DNA of 64,000 bases from Prorocentrum cordatum. Taxonomy: Eukaryota > Sar > Dinophyceae > Prorocentrales > Prorocentraceae. Below are positions 11,365 to 23,084 of the stretch, piece after piece. The position numbers were made by a program, and so were the translations under genes. The notes under the pieces are model-generated. The model made no database searches, was not told the DNA's origin, and worked only from the letters and a program-made list of their open reading frames with translations. Each line of letters begins with the position of its first letter. Position 1 is the first letter of the stretch. Location of the stretch: the NCBI GenBank assembly GCA_963575745.1, contig CAUYUJ010011225.1:103501-167500 (forward strand), given 5' to 3'.

Positions 11365-12535
11365 CCGACGTCGACGACGACGACGACGCCGACGCCGCCG
11401 ACGACGACGAAGACGACGACGACGTCGCCAACGAAGACGACGACGATGGAGGAGGGAGGACGACGACGGCGACAACGACGACAACGACGACAACGACGAG
11501 GGAGGAGGGAGGACGGTGACGACGCGAACGACGAAGAAGGAGGAAGGACGGCGACGCCGACGACGACGACGAAGGAGGAAGGATGATGACGACGACGACA
11601 ACGACGACGACGACGACGACGGCGACGAAATAGGAGGGACGACGACGAGACGCCGACGACGGACGACGACGACGACGACGTGGGAGGAGGAGGAAGGACG
11701 ACCACGGCGACAACGACGACGGCAACGACCACGACGCCAAAGAGGACGACGACGACGAACACGAGGAAAGACAGAGGACGACGTAGGCGACGACGACGAC
11801 GACGCGGGAGGAGGGAGGACGGCGACGACGACGACGACGCAAGAGAGCGCGCGCGCACGCTTTTGTTGAAAATCCGTGTTGCGAAACCGTATGTTTTTGT
11901 AGGTTTTTTGGACACGATGTGGAAAACCTTCTGGAGCGGATGGGTTCTCAAGGATTTCGGCATACGCGCGCGACGACGCGCGCGTCTGCACTTCCCCCCG
12001 ACTTTTGCAAAAAGGATTCTCGCGACGGCACACGCGCAAGGGCGTTCGACAGATTTCGACATGCGCGCGCGCGAAGCCCGTTTGGTAGAATGTGGTGAAA
12101 ATCTTGAGAAACCTGCGGTTTTCTCAAGATTTTGCAAGAGCTCGCGCGCAAACGTTTTTTAGCAACTCAGTGTTGCAAAACCATGTTTTTTTATATTTTT
12201 CTTTGGGAACTCGATTGCGACACCCTTGCGACACCGAAGGTTTTTCAAAGATTTCGGCATGCGCGCGCGACGACGCGCGCGAGTGCACTTCGCCTCATTT
12301 TTTCCAATGGATTCGTGAACAAGTCTTATGTTCGAGCAAAACATGTCCCCGCGTATTGTTTTTTTTTACAAGGGAACCTCAGGGGGGCCGATCCCGGCCC
12401 CCCTGGGATAGTGTAAATTCATGTTTCGGGTTGACATGTGGTCAGGATCGTATATGATTTACATACCCGAAAAAGGGGGACGGATAACGCCGGGGGGGGG
12501 TGAGTCTATTTTTTTGCAGAAAGGAGAATGTACGT
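10991..12535 (+). repeat. Composite dispersed repeat, copy D (left arm of a long inverted duplication)
   Basis: 5' landmark at about 11021, then CTTAAGACCGTGACGG and GTACCACATGGCACTTGG, a CGA array at about 11110-11850, the body and the tail to about 12535. Its inverted partner is at 60350-61870, where the same phrases are found reversed. ORFs in the array are low-complexity artefacts. Confidence 0.85.
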
Positions 12536-12540
12536 TGTGC

Positions 12541-12705
12541 AATTTAGGCTGCGACGGGCTGGCGACGGGGCGGCGGCGGCGGCGACATAACCACCAGACC
12601 GACCGTCAGGCCCAGACGACGGGCGGCGACGAGGCGGCGACGGGGCGGCGACGGCGGCAACACAGCAGCCAGACCGACCCTCAGGGCCAGGTTGGTATTC
12701 CGCAG
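12541..12705. repeat. GC-rich minisatellite of about 60-65 bp units
   Basis: Two and a half copies of GGCGACGGGGCGGCG...CCAGACCGACC.TCAGGCCC. The same minisatellite, reversed, is at 60008-60200 beside the inverted partner of copy D, so the inverted duplication extends through it. Confidence 0.75.
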
Positions 12706-15357
12706 GTAAGTACAAACCCCTGAGAGCAAACATTGTTTGGCAAATAATGACAACCGCGCCAGAAACGGCACTCACGGCGAAAACGGGCGCCGCGCCGTCC
12801 CAGGGCATCGTGCGGGCCGCGGTGGCCGTCTCCTCGGCTTTGGCATCGTTCGGACGTGTGCTATATCATGTTCTCGGTGAGGCCAGCGCCAAAACATGTG
12901 GACCATACCAGGAGGATCTTGGATCATCTTGCGGAAAAGACAAAAACCCACGACAGATTCATGCACGGGGAATGGACGTCCGAGCGATGGGAAGGCATGC
13001 AAACGTTGAGGTCAGCGGGGCGGAGCGAGTTAGGCCAATGGTACGCGTACCGCTGCGGTGGTCGAGCCACCGGAACGAAGACTGTGGACGAATGGGCGCC
13101 GCCAGCAACACCACGCCCACGGGCATGCACGCACGCACGCACGCATGTATGGGGGCACCAATCCCTGGAACCATGGTGGCGGGTTCTCATGATTTTGGCA
13201 GACTTGATTCTCTACGAGCCCTGCACCTTCTCATAATAATAAGATGAGATTCTCAGAGCCGTTCCATTGTCTCCTCGCGCGAGAAGCCTTCGGCCCGATC
13301 GCCACGTGCTTCTTGGGCCCTCGTGTGCACTTTGTCTCACGTCCGAGTGCGATGGGTCGGCGTTCCCAGGGCCGCGGCCAAGCTTAATCGGGAGGAGTGC
13401 AGGCCGCTCGCGGTCCCGAGGCCGCGCCCCCCAGGAAGCAATAGAGAACCTGCGCTCCTGGAGCCACGATGCCTCGACGCAAACTACGTTGGGCCAGCGC
13501 CTCCGATGCTTCGATTTACACATGCAGCAGAACCAGACCCGCGCCCCCGAAGCCACAGTCTTTGTAGTCAGCAGCAGTCTTGATACGTCGGTAGCCTCGA
13601 CGCCGGCATCACTAGCATGATTAAGCAACGGGCCTTCGCAGTCGAGGTCATGATTTGTTTTTTTGTTGTCAGGTGTATGCAACTCCGATATTTATATGTA
13701 GAAGATGTACATCTCATACGTCGTGTGTTCGCTCGCACTCTTTGCAAGGAGCGTACCCGCGCTGTGAATACTTGTACATCTCTCTTGCCACGCCCATCCC
13801 AGGTTCTGGTCTGGTGTGCAGACGCCCTCCCGGTCCAGGCTAGCAGGCCCAAGCGGCGGCGACGCTTGCGCTGGCTTTCAAGGTTGAGCACCCTCTCAGA
13901 GGCCGTCGCGGGCCCCGGGATCCACAGGAAGCATCCCACGGCGCGAAATTCGCGAAGGGGGACGGTTTCGAGTGCCTCCAGGGACGCCCGAGAGCGAAAA
14001 TCGGTTAAGACCTAAGGGCTCGCGCGGTGCCAGAAACCAGGGCTCACGTCGTCAAGGAATGATTCTGCCGGGCAGCCCTCCAAAGCCCATGATGGGCCTG
14101 ATAAGGGCCGGTGGTGTTTTGTAGCTGTTTGTTCCCAGCTCCAGCAACGAGGAGGTCCTCCCCCACGAAGCGCCGAACACATGTGGAGGTTGTCAACATC
14201 CGAGACCCACGCCATCCCCCAGGAAACATCACCTCTAATTCCCAGGCATCCGATGTCTCGAGTTTCTCAACGCGGGGTCCCTGGAGGTCTGGACCTTTCC
14301 TCAGAGCCGGCTTTTCATCCTGAGCAGTCTCTTGACCTTCTGGGGTCCCGGCGAGGGCCCCCTTGGGCCAACAACGGTGGAACAACTTCGTACCGGGTCT
14401 CTCGAGACGTTGGAGGTTTGGTTTTGCCGCCCTCAAAGGTGGAAGATCCTTCGCGGTCGAGCCCGTCGATGCGGCCAACGAAGTCGATGCTGATGAGCCG
14501 GGCGAGGCAGCCCTGCCCTGCAGCGCTCGCCTCCTGCTGGCGCGGCGACGGCGAGCCGCTTCCCTCCTCTCGCTCCTCTTCCAGCAGCTTTGTTCCTCCT
14601 GCTTCTTACCCTGTCTCTTAGGTATTCGTTTTGGGGTCCTTCCTGGGGCCCAGTGAGCGGAACTTTTCAACCCTAGTTCGACTTGATATCGACTCGGGTT
14701 CGACTCCAGCCCGACTCAAGTTCGTCACAAGTTCGACTCAAGTCGACGCAGCACCGACGCACGAGTGGGGCGAGTGGCCTCCAGAAAGGTCCCCAGAACG
14801 AGCATCCAACCTCTCCTGCTTCTTTTCCTCGTTCTCCCTCCTTCCTTCAGTGTGTTCCAACATACTCTAACCTTGACCGCCAAACATAATTTCGAGCGCC
14901 ACAAGAATTTCGAGTGCCTGGGTCTGGAGGGCCCTGAAGTGCGACACACCTGGGACAGCTCTCATGTATAAGGCCCTGGGAGGCGATAGTTGTTGGACAC
15001 TTCGCCAGCGTTTCGGGCAGACTCTGTTTCGACACTTCCCTCGGTGCTCAAAATTATGCTTGGGATGCCGGATGTCGTCCTTCAGTTCGATGGGAACTTC
15101 ATAATCTTCCTTGTTCCTCTTCTTTCTCTTAGCCCTGCGACCGCGTTGTGGGCTTGCGCGGGCCGTGCTGAGAGGGCAGCGCTGGGGAGGCACGGCAGCG
15201 GCACGCCTCTTGCTCCAAACCCGTATTCGGATCCTCGTTTTGAAATCAGCAGCGCCCCGCGTCCCCCTCTCCTCTCCTTTCCTGCTCCCCCTCCTCCCTT
15301 CCTCCCCCTCTTTGCCTCTGCCTTCCGCGTAGCTTTGCTCCGAATCACCCCTCAGGC
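12706..15357. other. Intergenic DNA with weak coding candidates only
   Basis: A frame at 12856-13236 (+) contains a stretch (about residues 10-60) of mixed composition that could be an exon, but it ends in a CGCACGCA microsatellite and has no known motif. A basic, Lys/Arg-rich frame at 14044-14670 (-) overlaps an equally long plus-strand frame. Pyrimidine tracts ending in AG occur at about 14845-14856, 14580-14620 and 15110-15131. Nothing is strong enough to call. Confidence 0.3.
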
Positions 15358-15970
15358 GCTTCGTGGCCCCACGGGAGCTCCACGTAATGCCCAGACGGCA
15401 GGCTTGGCATGCCTGACCACACCCATTCTGGCACGCCCCTCACACGCTTCGTGGCCCCAGAGGGGCTCCACAGACTGCCCAAACAGCAGGCTTCGCATAC
15501 CTGACCACGCCCATTCTGGCACACCCCTCGGGCGTTTCGTGGTGCCACAGGTGCCCCACAGAAGGCCCAGATGGCAGGGCTCGCATGCCTGACCACACCC
15601 TTTTCGGGTGCCCTTGCCACGTTTTTCACGCCCCAAGGGGAGCTCCACAGAAGGCCCCAGTGGTTGCGTCGACAAGCGCCCCCCTCCAATTCGCTTGCCC
15701 CTGTCTCGTTTTCAGGCCCCATGGGGAACTCCACCTAGCGCTCCAGTGAGTGCGTACACATGCGGCCCCGCCCATCTCGCTCGTCCCTGCCAGGTTGCCC
15801 ATGCCCCATACGTTGCTCCATTCAGGTCCCCACTGGGTGCGCCCACATGCGGCCCCCGCCCATTTCGCTCGCCCTCGTCACGCTTTCCATGCCCCGTGGA
15901 GCGTTCCCAGTGGCGGTGACTGCATGGCGGCCTCCCGCCCACCTCGCCCGGGCTCCACCTAACTGTCCCC
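15358..15970 (+). repeat. Degenerate tandem array, period about 88 bp, seven units
   Basis: Units begin GCTTCGTGGCCCC or variants at 15358, 15446, 15534, 15621, 15708, 15793 and 15882, giving steps of 85-89 bp. Shared words include GGAGCTCCAC, GCAGGCTTGGCATGCCTG and CACGCCCATTCTGGCAC. Units diverge progressively rightwards; remnants such as GTGGGGAGCTCCACC continue to about 16100. Confidence 0.85.
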
Positions 15971-16099
15971 GTGGGGAGCTCCACCTCCTGCCCGAGTGGC
16001 CGCGTTTTCGCATGGTTACCCGTCTCCATCCAGCAAACCCCAGACGAGGACCGTGGCCCCATAGGTATCTCCACTTACGACCCCAGTGGCAGGCTTTGC

Positions 16100-16860
16100 A
16101 TCGTGCCTCCTCCTAAAGGCACAGCTCTACTTACGGTGCCATGCGTGCTCACGCCCGCTTCCACAGCGAGTTCACCGGCGCTTTTGCCCGCTTTCTCCGC
16201 AGACAGACAGACAGGCCACCGCTGCAGACAGATGTCTGGGCCTATCGTTGGTCAAGTGGGTGATGCCGTAGCCTCAAGCACTTGGGAAAAGGTTGATGAT
16301 GGCAAAATTGCAGGATCAGTCAGACCAAGTCACGCTGAAGAGGGAAACGGATGAGCGGGAGGGCTCTCAAGCTTTGGGTCTCGGTGTCGGCTCGCGGTGT
16401 TTTGGGCTGCTCTGTCTGCGTTCGGGGTCTCTGCCAGCATCGTCGTTCGCGAACTGCTTTCTATGTGCACCCGCGTTGCGGCGTTTGCCGCAAGGACCAA
16501 CCAATCGGTGTTGTGGGTTGGTCGGTGGTTCACGCTTGCAACATGAAGGAACTCGCGTATGTCGTCATCCCCTGGTTTGCAGTACCCATCTGATTTCCGA
16601 TGCACTTTCATATTGGCATGTTGGGGGGACCAATCGATGACGCACCGTGTCCATTCTTGAACGGGGTGGTTCGCCACTCTTCCGTCGCATTTCCGAACCG
16701 CCGCGCAGCTCTTTATCCGAGTTGCCCGGGGCGCGCAGTATATGGCCGTGCGCTACACGCAGCTGAATGGTCCCTTCGCCAGGCTGATTTTTCCAATTTC
16801 TTAACATTAGCAGTCGTTCCAGATCAGACAGGGGGTGCAGGCTGACTTGCATTCAACTGC
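16100..16860. other. Intergenic DNA, nothing supportable
   Basis: Overlapping short ORFs on both strands (the longest about 115 codons) without domains. CAGACAGACAGACAG at about 16200 is the only repeat. No RNA gene recognised. Confidence 0.4.
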
Positions 16861-16864
16861 TTGT

Positions 16865-17060
16865 GGGTTGCGTTGGGCTTCTGGGGAGTTGTAGCCGGTT
16901 TCGTGGGGTACCGAAGCCTCTTGGGGCCGATTTGTCGGGTTCGATGCCGTGTTGGAGCTCTTGGGGCGGTCTTGGGGTGTTTTGTAGGGTTCTTGGGCCG
17001 TCTTGGGGTCGTCTTGTGGGCTTGTTGGGTCCTTCGTGGGCAGTCTTGAGCCTCGCAGAA
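16865..17060 (+). repeat. CTTGGGGCC-type quasi-repeat
   Basis: TCTTGGGGCGGTCTTGGGG, TTCTTGGGCCGTCTTGGGG and similar words every 15-25 bp; same family as 18.2, 29.2 and 50.8 kb. Confidence 0.6.
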
Positions 17061-17119
17061 TCTCCTGGCCTTGGAAACAGATATCCCAGCGTGGACCCCG
17101 AACAGTGATCCAGTGAAAT

Positions 17120-17385
17120 CGATGTTCTGCAGTGCAACGCAATGCAGATCAACACAACACAATCTGCATCGTAACTCAACGCAATGCAACTGAACGCAGC
17201 GCACTATAAAGCAAATCACTGCAATGCAATGCAAAGTGGTGCACATCACAACACTGCAAGCAACTCAACGCAACACAGTGCATAACAATTTAACACAGCG
17301 CAAGACAATCCAAAGCAGTGATCGCAAACCAAAGCACCGTACTGCACACTGGTGCACCGCAGTGCAACGCAACCTTACGCGAAAC
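17120..17385. repeat. Degenerate pentamer-like DNA (GCAAC/GCAAT/GCACA words)
   Basis: GTGCAACGCAATGCA, ACTCAACGCAATGCAAC and AACACAGCGCAAGAC words repeat at five-base registers. A related stretch lies reversed at about 60235-60350 (TGCATTGCTTTGCATTGC). Confidence 0.65.
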
Positions 17386-17689
17386 CCATGCCGCACACCT
17401 TGCGCAACCTATGGCTTAACTATTGTCCACCCACAAATGCTCACCAGCGCAAGGGAATTTGTTTGCCGAAGAACACATGGTGGAACCTACGACCGCTAGC
17501 CGTCCGTGCACGCGCAAGGAACTCCCATGGGTGGGACTCTTGGCGCAACCGCGCTCGCGCAAAGAATTCTTCTCGCGTCGCCCAGCCCATCCTAAAGCAT
17601 ATTTTGCGAAGCACACTGGCTGTCGTTATTTTCGGGCGTGCCTTCTCCTGCCCTCGCATACACCCTCCTGTTCCTCCTACATCGCACCT

Positions 17690-18165
17690 GCTCCCTTTTA
17701 GTTCTTCCTTGTGGGAGGAGTGGGTGGGGGACGAGGCGGAGGAGGAGGAGGAGGAAGAAGAGAAGGCGGTGGGAGGCGAGAGGGAGATAGCGGCGACGAT
17801 GTCGACGACAGCGATGACCCCACCAATGACGACGACGACGGCGGCGACGACGACGACGAAGACGACAACGACGACGACGATCCCGCCTGTTCCTTTTTAG
17901 AGATTCCTTGTGGGAGGAGTGGGAGGAAGACGGGGCGGAGGAGGAGGAAAACGAGAAGGCGGCGGGAGACGAGAGGGACGTAGCGGTGACGACGGTGACG
18001 ACGGCGATGACTACAAAAACGACAGCGACGACGACAACGACGACCACGACAACAACGGCGATTACGACGACGACGCCGCCGCCGACGACGACGAGGACGA
18101 CCGCGACGACGCCGACGACGAAGACGACGACGACTACGACGACGACGACGACGACGAGTGAACCG
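17690..18165 (+). repeat. Two 200-bp tandem units of GGA-rich plus (ACG)n DNA
   Basis: TCCTTGTGGGAGGAGTGGG starts at about 17705 and 17907. Each copy passes through GGAGGAGGAGGA, GAGAAGGCGG and GAGAGGGA into a GACGACGACG array. The ORFs are low-complexity. Confidence 0.8.
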
Positions 18166-18179
18166 TCAATGCCTTTTCT

Positions 18180-18790
18180 AGGTCTTTCTCTCTTAGAGCC
18201 TCTTGGAGGCTTCTTGGAGCTATCCAAGGGCCTTCTTGGGGATAGGTTGGAGGTCTCTGGGCTCTTTTGGGGTCCCCGTGGTGCCTCTTGAGGCACCTTG
18301 GAGCTCTTTTGGGGCATTCTTGGGGCTCTTTGGGGGCGTCTGGGAGGTCCTTGGGGCCACCTTGGAGGCCACGACTCAAAAAGGAGCGTGGAGTTACTTA
18401 CGGTCACCCCTTCGGAACCCGAAAAGTGGACTCCTGGGGTCATCTTGGGCCGCTCTTGGGGCGCTCTTGGACACTCGTGGGCCCGTCTTGGGCCTCTCTG
18501 GGGCCTGTCTCGGGGCTCTCTTGGGCCATCTTGGGGCCATCTCGAAGCTTCAATGGCTTATTTAAAAGCGAAACGGCGAGAAGGGACACCACATTGATTT
18601 TCCTTGGACTTTGAAGGATTTTGACCTCTCGGGGGCGTCCTTGGGAGGCTCCGTGGGCACTTGGGGCCGTCTTGGGGCGGTTTGGGAGCCTCGTGTAGGC
18701 TTGTTAGGAGCTTTCTTGAGTCATCGAGGGCTATCTTGAGCGATCTTGGAGGTCATCTTGAGCTCTCTTGTGCTGTCTTGGCGTCTTCTT
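18180..18790 (+). repeat. CTTGGGGCC-type quasi-repeat block
   Basis: About 600 bp dominated by TCTTGGAGC, TCTTGGGGC, CTCTTGGGCC and GCCTCTTGAGG words at 10-20 bp spacing. GATTTTCCTTGGACTTTG at about 18594 resembles the inter-unit phrase at 43217. Confidence 0.65.
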
Positions 18791-18994
18791 AGGCCAAAAC
18801 AGACGCTCCAACGGCCCGCGCCCCCTCCCCCCTCCAGGCCCGGGGGGGGGGGTAGGGGGAGGGGTCAAGCTACCCACCCGCCCGCAAGCCGTCTAGCTCA
18901 CTCCCACCCGCCCTCCCAACACAGAAGTGACACCCGAGCCTGAGAATGTAAAGCGGTCGTCTTCCGATGGACAGCTACTGGGAACCAAAGCCGA

Positions 18995-19160
18995 CCCCAG
19001 GTGCGCGACGCTTGGGCGAGGTGCGCCACGCGCGCCGGGCACCCCTGGGGCCCGAGCGTGCCAGGCACGCCTGGTGCGCCAGATGCGCCACGTGCTCCGA
19101 GTGCGGCAGGTCTGCCGGAAACTCCAGCCGCGCCAGGTACGCCGTGTTCGGGGTACGTAC
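18995..19160. repeat. GCGCCAGG-type 9-bp repeat, collagen-like in translation
   Basis: GTGCGCCA, GCGCCAGG and CGCCAGGTACGCC words in 9-bp register. Read on the minus strand they give Gly-X-Y runs, on the plus strand Pro/Ala runs. The frame (18898-19482, minus) has no collagen-like length or termini, so I treat it as a repeat. Confidence 0.5.
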
Positions 19161-19359
19161 AGAGTGCGTCAGGTGCGCTTGCGCAAGTGACAGCACACAT
19201 CGGGAAACATGTCGGCCCTCGCCATCTTTGTCGAGAACCAATGCCCATCATTGTGTCTGGTGGGCCTGCGCACAACAGGCCACGCGCCACCACACCTGCT
19301 GTCCCTGTCAAAAACCATTTGACAGTGATCGCGGGATGGCCGCATGATCCAGATTTAGC

Positions 19360-19620
19360 CGCGAGGTGCATTTTGTATTGTTTTTTGTCAGGGCTGGTAG
19401 CCCTGCGCACGGCAGGGAATATGCTGGCACTCCCGCCGTCCCTGTCAAAACGGTATTCGTGGGCCTCACGAACATGACTCAAGTCTTTGCCTCAGAGTGT
19501 ACTTTGCATTGTTTTTAGACAAGGATGGTGAGGAGGGGGGGCCGCATCGGTTTGGCCGCGCATGCTTTAAATGTGGAGGCATAGTGCGGTTTGTATTGTT
19601 TTTTTTTGCAGGGATGATGG
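19360..19620 (+). repeat. Three spaced copies of TTTGTATTGTTTTTTG..AGGG
   Basis: The phrase occurs at about 19372, 19502 (TTTGCATTGTTTTTAGACA) and 19590, roughly 90-130 bp apart, each followed by a G-rich GGATGGTG/GGATGATGG stretch. It may be a degenerate tandem unit. Confidence 0.5.
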
Positions 19621-21489
19621 GGGGCGGGTCGTCATGGTGTCCTCATGGTTCCTGGTTGGACGCCGGTCGCCTGGGGGAGGGGGTGTGCATTTAAGAGGAA
19701 CGGTGATCAACCCCTCTCCGAAGGGGAAGAAGGGGGTTGGACAGAGGGGGGCTCTTTAAACCACTCACGCCCAGAGGGCTGGTGAGATTTCACGGGCGGG
19801 ACCCATGGCACAATCCAAGTCCGCACCCTCGAAAGAGAAGATGGGCGGGGCCCATGGCGAACCTTATGACACCAACAAGATGGGCCGGCTTACACCCAGT
19901 TATTTGCGTGACCAGTATGACTCCCAATTTGAAAGCATCGGTTTGAAGCAGCTTGAGTTTTCTCAGTTTTTCCTTGCCCTGCTGTTTTGTTGGGTCCTCG
20001 TTCTCCATCCGCAACGCCGTGCGTCTCATCACCTCCTTCTTCCCCTGCTTCTCGCCCGTTCTCCTCATCCTTCTTTTCCTCCCGCCCATTCTCCGTAGGC
20101 ATGGTTCAAGCATCTGGGCTGTCCCTGACAGAAAACGCACCGTGGGCTGCTCTCGGTGGGCCCCTGGGGCCCGAGCAGTGGTTGGGCGCTCGTAGAGGGG
20201 GGGGCTACCCCAAGGCAGGGTCAGGGAACGTATCCAGCTGGATGCTCAAAGTTCCTTCTTCCAGGAGCCGGTCAGAACAATCTCCCTCCCAGCCCCACCT
20301 CTGCCCCTGCCCCACTCCCACGTCCGCCCGAAGCGGGGCCTCTGGGAGCCCAAAGTCAGCCGGGCTGGCCGTCGTGCTTTCTTGGAAAGGCCGAAGGATC
20401 ATCGGCGAGCCGTGCGCGCGCGCAGGGGCGTCAGCTCCGAGAGCATCTCCGGCAGCCTCGCGGGCAGTGCTTCGGGCAGGGCGACCTCCAGCCGGGTGCG
20501 CTCCCCGCGCGCCGCCAGCCTGGAAGAGGGCGGGGATCCACTCCGGGAGATCCCTGGGTGCCACCGCTTCGGAGTCGTGCCCTGTGCGGGGGTCTCAAGG
20601 CTGTGTGGTGACACACCGTGCGGTGACATCGAACCCCCAAGAGACCTCATCGTGCGATCCATCACCGAACGTTTTTTGGACCTCGGAGGCCCCAGTCGCC
20701 AGAGACGTCCTCGGAGAACGACCCAAGTCCCAAAACCGTGCGGTGACCACGAATCCCCACTGACTCACGACACGGTGCGGTCCCTACACCGTTCGGGGCC
20801 CGCCCATCTATCGTGCCGTACGACATCGACATTTGCCTGCCCATGCGGGCTGGGATATATAATTTTTCCACCGCTCTCCAGGGACCATGGCAGGTTTCCA
20901 GCAGATGTGGAAAACAAAGGGATGAGGGGGAGTGCGGAGATCGCCATGAGACGGGCCCTGAGGAGTGGGAAGGGCCTTGTGTGAGGTTTTCGGCCTTCTG
21001 GGTCCCAGGACGGCAATAAGCACGCCTCCGCTCCTCCGCCGTCTCAGCATTTCTCCTCCCGTGCTTCTGCCTCGTGCTTCCCTTCTTGCTTCTCCTCTTC
21101 CTCTCCTTTCCGCGCCTCCTTCTCCTCAGTGTTGATTTGCCCATGCCGCATGTCCGCAGTCCGCGGGGGGTAACACGGCCAAGCGACTCGGAAATGCCCC
21201 GGGGAGGGTCGCAGCGCCCCACTGGGAAGTGGACGATAAACGTATTCCCGGTTCGTCGGCGTCGTCGTCGACGCCGTCGAGGCCCTCAGGCCGCAGCCGG
21301 CGACCCAGACGAGGAACCACTACCTGTCCAGCCGTTCTTGCCCATTTTGGTAGTATCATGAATCTCGCTTGGTCGCATCAGACCTGCGGGCCCATGGGTC
21401 AATGGGCATCTAGCTCTCCTCTGGCCTGGTCTGCTATGGCCCGTGCACGGTGTGGCTCGATCGAAGAAATAACAGCAGAAGCACACACA
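19621..21489. other. Intergenic DNA, no supportable gene
   Basis: Overlapping ORFs on both strands (up to 258 codons at 19987-20763, plus) without domains. Pyrimidine tracts at about 19965-20095 and 21050-21127, the second ending CTCCTCAG, would suit splice acceptors, but no convincing exon follows. GTGCGGTGAC/CCGTGCGGTG words recur at 20595-20790. Confidence 0.35.
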
Positions 21490-21611
21490 TTCGGAGGTCC
21501 GCGCGGATTTCTTTGATCGGCGTTGGGCTCCCCTGGCGGCGCTTCCAGCGCTGCCGCGGGCCAGGGAGGGCAGTCCAGCGCCGATGCAATATATCCGCGC
21601 GGAACTCCGAA
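21490..21611. mobile_element. Foldback element, copy 1
   Basis: The left arm TTCGGAGGTCCGCGCGGATT and the right arm (ATCCGCGCGGAACTCCGAA) are inverted repeats. Inside them GATCGGCGTTGGG pairs with TCCAGCGCCGAT. The core is GC-rich. Three relatives are in this window (24498, 26629, 38813). There is no coding capacity, as expected of a MITE-like or foldback element. Confidence 0.7.
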
Positions 21612-21619
21612 AGTCCATT

Positions 21620-21770
21620 GGAGGTGGGGGGTGAGATTGCAGTGGAACGGAGACCCCCAACGGGGAAAAATCGTTCCGTTTCGTTCGTGTCGTGCGTGCG
21701 GGCGAGGCAAAGCTGCGTGGGTGCGCGAGAGGAATGAACCCGCCGTTGCTAGGGCGAAGTCAAGACAAAT
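21620..21770 (+). repeat. Dispersed segment GGGGTGAG..CGGAGACCCCC..GTTCGTGTCGTGCGTG
   Basis: Shared with about 22230-22360 (+), 24115-24225 (reverse) and about 52065-52150 (+). Each has TTCGTGTCGTG, a CGGGCGAGGCGAAGCT-like word and, usually, CGGAGACCCCC. No function recognised. Confidence 0.65.
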
Positions 21771-21779
21771 GATTCTCCC

Positions 21780-23075
21780 CCGTCCGTCCGTCCGTCCGTC
21801 CGGCGGTGGCCCTCCAGGTGTCCCGCGGTGTCCCGTGGTTTCCCGTCGTGTTCTGTGATGTCCGCCGTTGCTAGGGCGAAGTCAAGACAAATGATTCCCC
21901 CCCCCTCCCGCCCGTCCGGCGGTGGCTCGCGGTGTCCCGCGGTGTCCCGTGGTGTCCCGTGGTGTCTCGTGGTGTCTTGTTGAGTGAGATCGATAGTAAG
22001 ATCGATAGTGAGATCGATACTGAGATCGATGTGGTGCCCCGAGGTATCCCGTGGTGTTCCGTGGTGTCCCAAAAAGTGAGATGGATAGTGAGATCGACAG
22101 GTGTCCCGTGGTGTCCCGTGGTGTCTCGTTGAGTGAGATCGACAGTGAGATCGATAGTGAGATCGATGTGGTGTCCCGTGGTGGCTCGTGGTGTCCCGTT
22201 GAGTGAGATCGATATTGAGATCGGAGGTTGGGGGGTGAGTCCGATGTGAAACGGAGACCCCCTCTACCGGGACATCGTTTTTGGTTTCGGGTTCGTGTCG
22301 TGCGTGCCGTGCGTGCGTGCGGGCGAGGCGAAGCTTCGTGGGCGGGCGAGAGGAAATCCTCCTGAGGCTGGGCCGCGGCCGGACCAAATGTTTCTCCTCC
22401 AGCGGCCGGTGGCCCGCGGTGTCCCGCCGGTGTCCCGCTGGTGTCCCGAAATCCTCCTGTGGCTGGGCCGCGGCCAGACCAGATGATTCTCCTCTGGCGG
22501 CCGGTGGCGCGCGGTGTCCCGCCGGTGTCCCGCTGGTGTCCCGAGATCCTCCCGTGGCTTGGCCGCGGCCGGACCAAATGATCTTCCTCCCGTCAAACGG
22601 TGGCCCGCGGTGTCCCGTTGCTGTCCCGCCGGTGTCCCGCCGTGGGTTGTGCATTTCAAAACATCGCCGCTTGCGGCGAGCTATCCAATGCAAGTCTGCA
22701 TGCAAACCGACATGCTGACCGACCCCGCCCCCAACCTCCTTATCACCCGCAGGGTGGTCGTATAGGTATATATAGTGAGATCGACAAGTGTCCCGCGGTG
22801 TCCCGTGGTGTCCTGTGGTGTCCCGTTGAGTGAGATCGACACTGAGATCGATAATGAGATCGATGTGGTGTCCCGAGGTGTCCCGTGGTGTCCCGTGGTG
22901 TCCTATGGTGTCCCGTTGAGTGAGATCGATAGTGCGATCGATAGGGAGACCGATAGTGAGATAAAGAGGTGTCCCGTGGTGTCCCGTGGTGTCCCGTGGA
23001 GTCCCGTGGTGGCCCGTGGTGGCCCGTGGTGTCCCGTTGAGTGAGATCGATAGTGATATATATATATATATATAT
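21780..23075. repeat. Left arm of a large inverted array: GTGTCCCGTGGT and GAGATCGATAGT units
   Basis: GTGTCCCGTGGT (12-mer) and GAGATCGATAGT (12-mer) alternate in blocks at about 21830-22220 and 22770-23055. Between them three 95-bp units with GGCCGCGGCC and GACCAAATG lie at about 22368, 22463 and 22558. CCTCCTTATCACCCG and GGGTGGTCGTATAGG occur at 22735. Because 12 is divisible by three, long Ile-Asp-Leu-Thr or Pro-Val-Val-Ser ORFs appear in every frame; they are not genes. Confidence 0.85.
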
Positions 23076-23084
23076 ACACACCTA

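Noticed and set aside
18898-19482. Collagen-like Gly-X-Y protein on the minus strand
   Set aside because: Only about a dozen triplets, produced by a 9-bp DNA repeat; the rest of the frame is not collagen-like.
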